From Bombus terrestris (taxonomy: Eukaryota; Arthropoda; Insecta; Hymenoptera; Apidae): a DNA stretch of 64,000 nt. Positions 58,269-64,000 of this stretch are shown one piece after another. Positions within the stretch are counted from its first letter, which is position 1. Every line of letters begins with the position of its first letter. The notes beneath the pieces were generated by a model that saw only the letters and a list, made by a program, of their open reading frames with translations, searched no databases and had not been told where the DNA came from. Both the position numbers and the translations under genes were made by a program. The DNA lies in the NCBI RefSeq assembly GCF_910591885.1, contig NC_063275.1, forward strand, positions 4,452,501-4,516,500. Reading direction: 5' to 3'.

Positions 58269-58674
58269 CCTTTTATTTTTATACGTGGGAAAAAGCTCAT
58301 GGACACCCCGCCGCTCTTCTAGCGGGATAGTGTCGGACTCTTACTGATTGAAACCCCACGGTGACCTATCTAATGCTTAACAAGAGTACCCCGGATGTTC
58401 TTTCGAATTGCAGCCGGAGCACTACTGCGTTTTCTCCAATTTTGAGAGTGAATTTTGAGTCTAATTTAGGTGTTGAGAGGGAACACACCTCTTAACGCCA
58501 TTCCTTGGGCTGTCATGCAAGTCCGACGAGGACCCAGAACCACCTCGGCAAGACAACCTAGGGCAAAATGAAGCCACTCTTTGGCGCAGAATCCTACAAG
58601 GGTGAGAAGTACTCTCCTTTTCCCGTTCTGCTCACTGTTTAGCAGACATTACTTCTTCGCAATAGGAGTGGACC
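58269..58674 (-). mobile_element. Short retroposed insert (5'-truncated LINE or SINE), GC-rich
   Basis: 406 bp between exact 15-bp duplications, the length typical of target-primed retrotransposition. The left edge is CTTTTATTTTTATACGTGGG, so the 3' end with an A-rich tail lies at the left and the insert reads on the minus strand. It contains a GC-rich stem-like CCCGCCGCTCTTCTAGCGGG near 58306-58325. It contains no long frame. Class unknown, because there is no second copy here. Confidence 0.65.
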
Positions 58675-58689
58675 GCATTGGCTTTAGAT
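58675..58689. repeat. 15-bp target-site duplication, right copy
   Basis: GCATTGGCTTTAGAT, identical to 58254-58268. Confidence 0.85.
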
Positions 58690-59687
58690 TCTAGAAGGAG
58701 CATTTTTATCGACCGTACGGTTTACTTAATTGCCGTTTATCTAATTCGCGCATGATTGATGTTCCGCAATTACGTCTTCGTGAAGGAATTCTACTTGTCC
58801 ATGAACTTCAACGGGTGTTCACGCGAATCACTGTAAGATACATGTCTTGTCTTCTAATCTTGAGAGAAGCTTCGCAGCATCTGCAGCAAAATTTCGTTTT
58901 TAAATTCATTTTTCTTTACTCATCTTTGGACTTTTTATTGGTTCATACTTTTACATTTTATTCTTACAATTATATACACTTTTTCAAGTCTTATCTTTCA
59001 TTTTCATTCTTCTTAACTCTTCCTCAACTCTTTCTAATATTACTATAATTTCTCATTGTTCATTATTTTAGGCAACAAAGAAATATTGTATTCATCTTTC
59101 GCAAAAAAAGTTCTCGAATTTTGTAAGATATACAGGATTTAAATGTAAGTTAAAATGTTATAAAAATCAAGATATTTTTTAAAGAACCGAAGATGTTATT
59201 AGATAGAAAAATTTTGAAGATAATAATTAACAGCATTAAGAGCATCTTTTATAGAATTTTTTAAATTTTAATTGTATGCTAAAGTTGCATTTATTATAAA
59301 AATTAAGCATAATTCTTTCAACGAGACGAGAGCGGGATTAAATACGAAGAATTTCGATCTGAAAATTTCTTATCTTTTATAGCACCTTTTTATTTTAATT
59401 GTATGCTAAAATGATACGTTTCTCAAAATTACGACATCTTTTTAAAGGAAACAAAACTACGATTAGATTAGAAGAATTTAATTTTTAATTTGAGTTATTT
59501 ATTGAAATTCTAAAATATCTTAGTTCTTTTTCTCCATCTATATTTGTCCAAGATTACTTTTCTAGACATTTCGTATTTAAATTCATCATTTCTGATTTTA
59601 TTCTTTGGTCTATTCTTGTTAATTTGTCGTTGAGGTTTATGAGTTTATACATTCCTTTCTGTTCTTCGATTCCATTTTGTATTTCAC
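58690..59687. other. AT-rich non-coding stretch
   Basis: An open segment at 58752-58832 ends at a good donor (ACT|GTAAGA) and was considered as an exon but not accepted. No other gene was seen. Confidence 0.35.
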
Positions 59688-59801
59688 AGTTCCGCCTGTG
59701 CAGGCGACCGAAACGGACGTGCGAAACAGTGCTCCAGTGAAAGTGCGGCAAGAGGGAAGAGAAAGCGGCAAAGTAAACGCCCATCGACGAAATGTGGAAT
59801 C

Positions 59802-61083
59802 ATGCGTATTCCACCAATAAAAATAAACAACTCAGGAGAAACATATTTTATAAATAGAGCTACAGACTCTACATATGTAGAAAAAAAAGACGATACATGG
59901 AAATATCACGAGCCAACGACGAGGACAACGAACCAACACACCACGAAGAAAGCTGGACGGTGGCAACTTCCAGCAAAAAATTCAAGGTAAACCCGTTCGC
60001 AAGCGGGAGGAAAACCAAAACACTGGAAAAAAAACAATGGCTTCAGGATATCAAACTGCATAATATGCACCACCAATATACATAGACGCCAAAATAATTG
60101 ACCCCCTCATCGAACTACTAAACAACATCGCAGGGAAAGACAACTATATCATCAAACAGATAAAAATAGACCAGGTGAAAGTGCAAACCAACACCTCAGA
60201 AACATTCAGAAAAATTACAAGATCACTAAAGGAAAAAAATGCAGCATATCACACTTTTCAGCTCAAAACCGACAAAAGCTACAAAGCAGTAATCAAGGGA
60301 CTTCACCCAAAAACAAATACTGGAAAAATAAGTGAAGAACTGGCAAAAATCGGACACCAGGTAAGGTCAATAAATAACATAAACAAATACGATACCAAAC
60401 AACCATTACCGCTATTCCTAGGTGAACTAGAACCTAAAAACAACAATAAAGAAATATACGATATAGAAAAATTACTAAACACAATAGTAAAAGTGGAGCC
60501 ACTCAGACATAAAAAAGAAATCCCACAATGCATAAGGTGCCAACAATACGGACACACCAAAAACTATTGTAATAGAACCCCGGCATGCGTTAAATGCGCA
60601 AAAAATCATCTCAGGACACACTGCCCATCCACGGGAAAAATTGAGGAGGTTAAATGCTACAACTGTAACGGAAACCACCCAACCAGCTATAGAGGATGTG
60701 AAGTAAGAAAACAATTACAACGTAAACTGTTCCCGCCCCTACGAAGCAGAACAATCACTAACACACAAGCCCAACAGGACAGCACAAATCCTGAAATAAT
60801 TCCAAGTACAGAGCAAGCAACAAACACCAAACCTATCAGCACCAACACCATTGGTGGTCTAAGCTATGCTCAAATAACCAGCCAATCAACACATACACAC
60901 AACCAATACCACAACAATAGTAACAATGACACTGCAGAAATCAAAGAACTGCTCAAACAATCCATAAAGAACACCGAAATGCTAACCAGAATGATAAGCG
61001 AACAAAACGCAGTACTAAAACAGCAAACTCAACAAATCACAGTCATGCTACAACTAATTACAAACGTGCTAAGCAAAAAATAA
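59802..61083 (+). pseudogene. Element B2 ORF1 (gag-like)
   Basis: The N-terminal segment (MRIPPIKINNSGETYFINRA) shifts frame near 59885, where an A-run lies, and the next frame stops after LQDIKLHN. Against B1 about 75 bases are missing near 60075. From about 60084 the frame is open to 61083: VQTNTSETFRKITRSLKEKN, CIRCQQYGHTKNYC, CVKCAKNHLRTHC, CYNCNGNHPTSYRGC (three knuckles) and a glutamine/asparagine-rich, coiled-coil C-terminus ending QLITNVLSKK. Confidence 0.85.
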
Positions 61084-61089
61084 AAACGG

Positions 61090-63768
61090 ACACTCTAAAA
61101 ATAGCAGCCTGGAACTCAAACGGCCTGCAACAACGGGCCCTCGAAATTAAAACATTCATATACAATAACAATATAGACATACTACTTGTCTCAGAAACAC
61201 ACTTCACTACAAAAAGCTACTTGAAAATACCATACTACACCATATATGATACCAAACACCCCTCAGGAACAGCTCACGGAGGGACAGCAGTGATAGTCAG
61301 AAACGATATCAAACATTATCTACACAGCCAAGTTAACAAAGAATATTTACAAGCAACCACTGTTACAGTTCAAACTAGCAGCAACTACTTCCAGTTGTCA
61401 GCAGTATATGTGCCTCCGCGACACAAAATAACAACACAAATGTGGGAAGAATACTTCCAGGACCTAGGGGACAAGTACATCGCAGCGGGAGACTACAACT
61501 CAAAGCACACGCTATGGGGGTCAAGAAACATTACACCTCGAGGTAGAACACTGGAAAAATACATTAGAAATAATAACCTCAATATATTATCCACAGGAAC
61601 ACCGACAAATTGGCCGACTGACCTGAACAAAAAACCAGATCTTCTGGACTTTGCAGTTACAAGGGGACTAAACACAAATAAACTAAAAATAACACCCAAC
61701 CTCGAGCTCAGCTCTGATCATACACCCATAATAATTGAATACAGAAACAAACCAATTCACTATAGCAAACCAGAAACACTATGCAATAAAACCACCAAAT
61801 GGCGAACTTTCAAAGAAATAATAGAAAGCAAAATAAACTGCAACATCCCGTTAAAAACTCCTGAACACATAGAACAGGCAGTAGCAGCATTGACAGCAAC
61901 TATTCAGGAAGCAGCAAGGACAACCACTACTCCCGAACCAACCAGCAGACAAACAATAACAATACCGCAAGAAATACTTGACAAAATCAAAGAAAAAAGA
62001 AAAGCAAAAGCAAAATGGCAAAAATACAGAACCCGAGAAAACAAAAAACACTTAAACAAACTTGCAAAGGAAATAAAAAACAAAATAAAGGAGCACAACG
62101 ATAACGAATTCTCAAAGTTCATAGGGACACTCTCCACACACGAGAACACCAACTATTCACTATGGAAAGCCACGAAAAAAATAAGGAAGCCAATAATACC
62201 CGTCCCGGCAATCAGAAAAGCAGATAACACATGGGCAAGAAGCAACGAAGAACTAGCTGAAGAATTCTCCAACCACCTCTACAACACATTCACACCACAC
62301 ATTACCAACAACAGCAACCTCAAAAGTCATACGGAGGAGGATCCACAAACCACTGCTACCACAGCCGACAAGGAATACACCATACCTAAAACATCGGCAC
62401 AAGAAATTAGAAACATAATTGATAAAACAAAAAACAACAAAGCGCCAGGAATCGACCTAATTAATGGTAAAATCTTAAAAAACCTTCCGCCAAAAGCAAT
62501 AAGACTAATAACAGTAATATTCAACGCAATTCTAAGAATTCAATACTTCCCCAAACCATGGAAATTAGCACAGATCAAAATGTTACATAAACCAGGCAAA
62601 GACCCGCACCAAACTGCATCTTACAGACCAATATCACTGCTTCCAGTATTTTCCAAAATACTGGAAAAGATAATATACGACCGCATAAAACCAATAATAG
62701 AGACAAAAAAACTAATACCGGATCACCAATTTGGTTTCAGAAACAAACACTCCACGATAGAGCAAATGCACAGGCTTATAAACGAAATAATAGTAGCACT
62801 AGAAAACAAGGAATACTGCACAGCCCTCTTCATAGACATAGAGAAAGCATTCGATAAAATTAACCATGAAAGTCTACTACAAACAATTCCCGGAGCAAAT
62901 ACACCACTTAATAAAATCCTACCTAAGCTGCAGAACCTTCGTAATAAAGATCAAGGACACACATTCTCAAGTTAAAGACATCAAGGCCGGGGTACCACAA
63001 GGAAGCGTCCTAGGCCCAATACTATACACATTATACACGGCGAACATACCAACAACTAACAACAGCACAGTATTGACATTCGCGGACGACACAGATATAC
63101 TAGTCAGGCATACTAACCCAGAAACGGCAGTCAAAATACTGCAAGAACATATCGTAAAAATAGAAAATTGGCTACAAGAAAAACAAATAAAAGCAAACCC
63201 CAATAAATGCAACCATATTACATTCACGCTACGGAAAAAGATACCACCAAACATCCTATTGAACGGCACGCATATAACGCAAACAAAGCATGTCAAATAC
63301 CTAGGACTCCACTTAGATCAAAAACTCACCTGGAAACTACACATCAAATCAATAGTAGAAAAAATACAGAAAACAAGAAGACAAATGCATTGGCTAACAA
63401 GCCGAAAATCCAAACTAAGCACAGAAAACAAGTTAAAAATATATAAAACGATCATAAAACCAATCTGGACGTACGGAATACCACTATGGGGGACGGCAGC
63501 AATGAGCCATATAAACAAAATAGAGGTAATACAGGCTAAAATCCTCAGGACAATAGTAAACGGACCTTGGTACGTCAGAAACGAAGATATACGAAGGGAC
63601 CTGGGAATGCCAACGGTCAAGGAAGAAATCAACAGATACTCCGAGAAATACAAATTAAGAATAGCAACACACATAAACCGGCTAGCTGCGAAAACATACA
63701 AAATCACAAATATGGACAGAAGACTAAAAAGGAAGCACCCAGCCGACCTTATAAAGGACACAACCTAA
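61090..63768 (+). pseudogene. Element B2 ORF2 (endonuclease and reverse transcriptase), one frameshift
   Basis: Overlaps the end of ORF1 in another frame. Endonuclease: LKIAAWNSNGL, LLVSETHF, GGTAVIVRN, YIAAGDYNSKHTLWGSRN and ELSSDHTPIII. RT fingers and palm: YRPISLLPVFSKILEK, GFRNKHSTIEQMHRLI, FIDIEKAFDKINHES, then an 11-bp deletion at about 62884 breaks the frame. It resumes KQFPEQIHHLIKSYLSCRTF, GVPQGSVLGPILY, LTFADDTDILV and ends RKHPADLIKDTT. Apart from that deletion no other break was noticed. Confidence 0.9.
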
Positions 63769-63901
63769 GAAACACGAGGATGGTACCCCGCTGGGGGTAG
63801 CCACCATCATGCTAATTTAACCGTTAAAAAATTCCACCAAATGTCCAAATTGGACAAATTGTGAATTTTAATAAATAAATAAAAAAAAAAAAAAAAAAAA
63901 A

Positions 63902-64000
63902 CAAACCAATTGATTGGCACGTATGTACATAGAAATATTTGCACCTGCCCGACAAGCCGGAAGCTTTTATCGAATTACTCACTGAGCAAAGTTTACATGT
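63902..64000. other. Window end
   Basis: Sequence downstream of the B2 poly(A) tail. Nothing recognised. Confidence 0.5.

Larger units (their letters stand above)
59688..63901 (+). mobile_element. Jockey-like LINE, element B2, near full length
   Basis: 5' end AGTTCCGCCTGTGCAGGCGA, 3' end ..GAATTTTAATAAATAAATAA followed by a poly(A) of about 21. It is the same family as B1 in opposite orientation, 17 kb away. Two visible lesions separate it from an intact copy: a deletion/frameshift region in the N-terminal part of ORF1 and an 11-bp deletion in the RT. No target duplication was identified. Confidence 0.9.

Noticed and set aside
58752..58832. Open segment ending at ACT|GTAAGA, considered as a coding exon
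   Set aside because: No acceptor, no family match, and nothing downstream to join it to.

Overview
The window is eukaryotic, AT-rich nuclear DNA from an insect. Long AT-rich introns, GT-AG splicing, a CLUAP1/IFT38 ciliary gene, a mitochondrial ICT1 gene and a GT92 glycosyltransferase gene sit among jockey-like, R1-clade, Tc1, mariner and pogo/Tigger-type elements. A hymenopteran (bee or ant) is my best guess from the flavour of the repeats, but this is inference. No prokaryotic or viral gene system, CRISPR array or tRNA/rRNA gene was seen.

Three host genes can be built with consistent reading frames across their introns. (1) A plus-strand GT92 (DUF23) glycosyltransferase occupies 18336-31311; five exons give 484 residues and a stop codon, and the N-terminal anchor exon was not found. 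(2) CLUAP1/IFT38 lies on the minus strand at 32965-34989, with six exons and 434 residues, complete. (3) ICT1/MRPL58, the mitoribosomal peptidyl-tRNA hydrolase with its GGQ motif, lies on the minus strand at 35597-36541, with three exons and 201 residues, complete. The GT92 gene and CLUAP1 converge; ICT1 and CLUAP1 are tandem on the minus strand, about 0.6 kb apart.

1-18.3 kb holds no recognised gene but many small DNA transposons with TA target duplications (2463-2677, 2867-3539, 7407-7954, 8615-8829), a pogo/Tigger fossil (5621-6366), LTR-like pieces, and two direct ~975-bp solo-LTR-like repeats (15541-16520 and 16573-17543). The first visible GT92 intron (18542-24733) carries an antisense degraded LINE (20190-23560), a PIF/Harbinger-like MITE (23640-23790) and a Tc1-type MITE (24152-24670).

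37.5-56 kb is a nest of mobile elements bounded by two inverted copies of one long repeat (37503-38350 and 54690-55971). Inside it, jockey-like element A (38603-42711) is inserted in jockey-like element B1 (38371-38602 plus 42712-46771), with a 10-bp target-site duplication. Next comes a mariner 3' remnant (46774-46984). A Tc1-like transposase follows, split near its start codon by a TA-flanked TIR element (47210-48253) that itself contains an LTR-like insert (47765-48232), and cut off again by a GC-rich R1-clade LINE (about 48615-54530). The right end of the window holds a third, inverted copy of the ~1-kb LTR (56719-57717), a GC-rich insert with a 15-bp target duplication (58269-58674), and a nearly full-length second copy of jockey B (59688-63901).

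No undescribed multi-gene system was found. The most distinctive content is the layered nest of elements, whose insertion order can be read from target duplications. Every transposon protein region examined in detail carries at least one disabling lesion.
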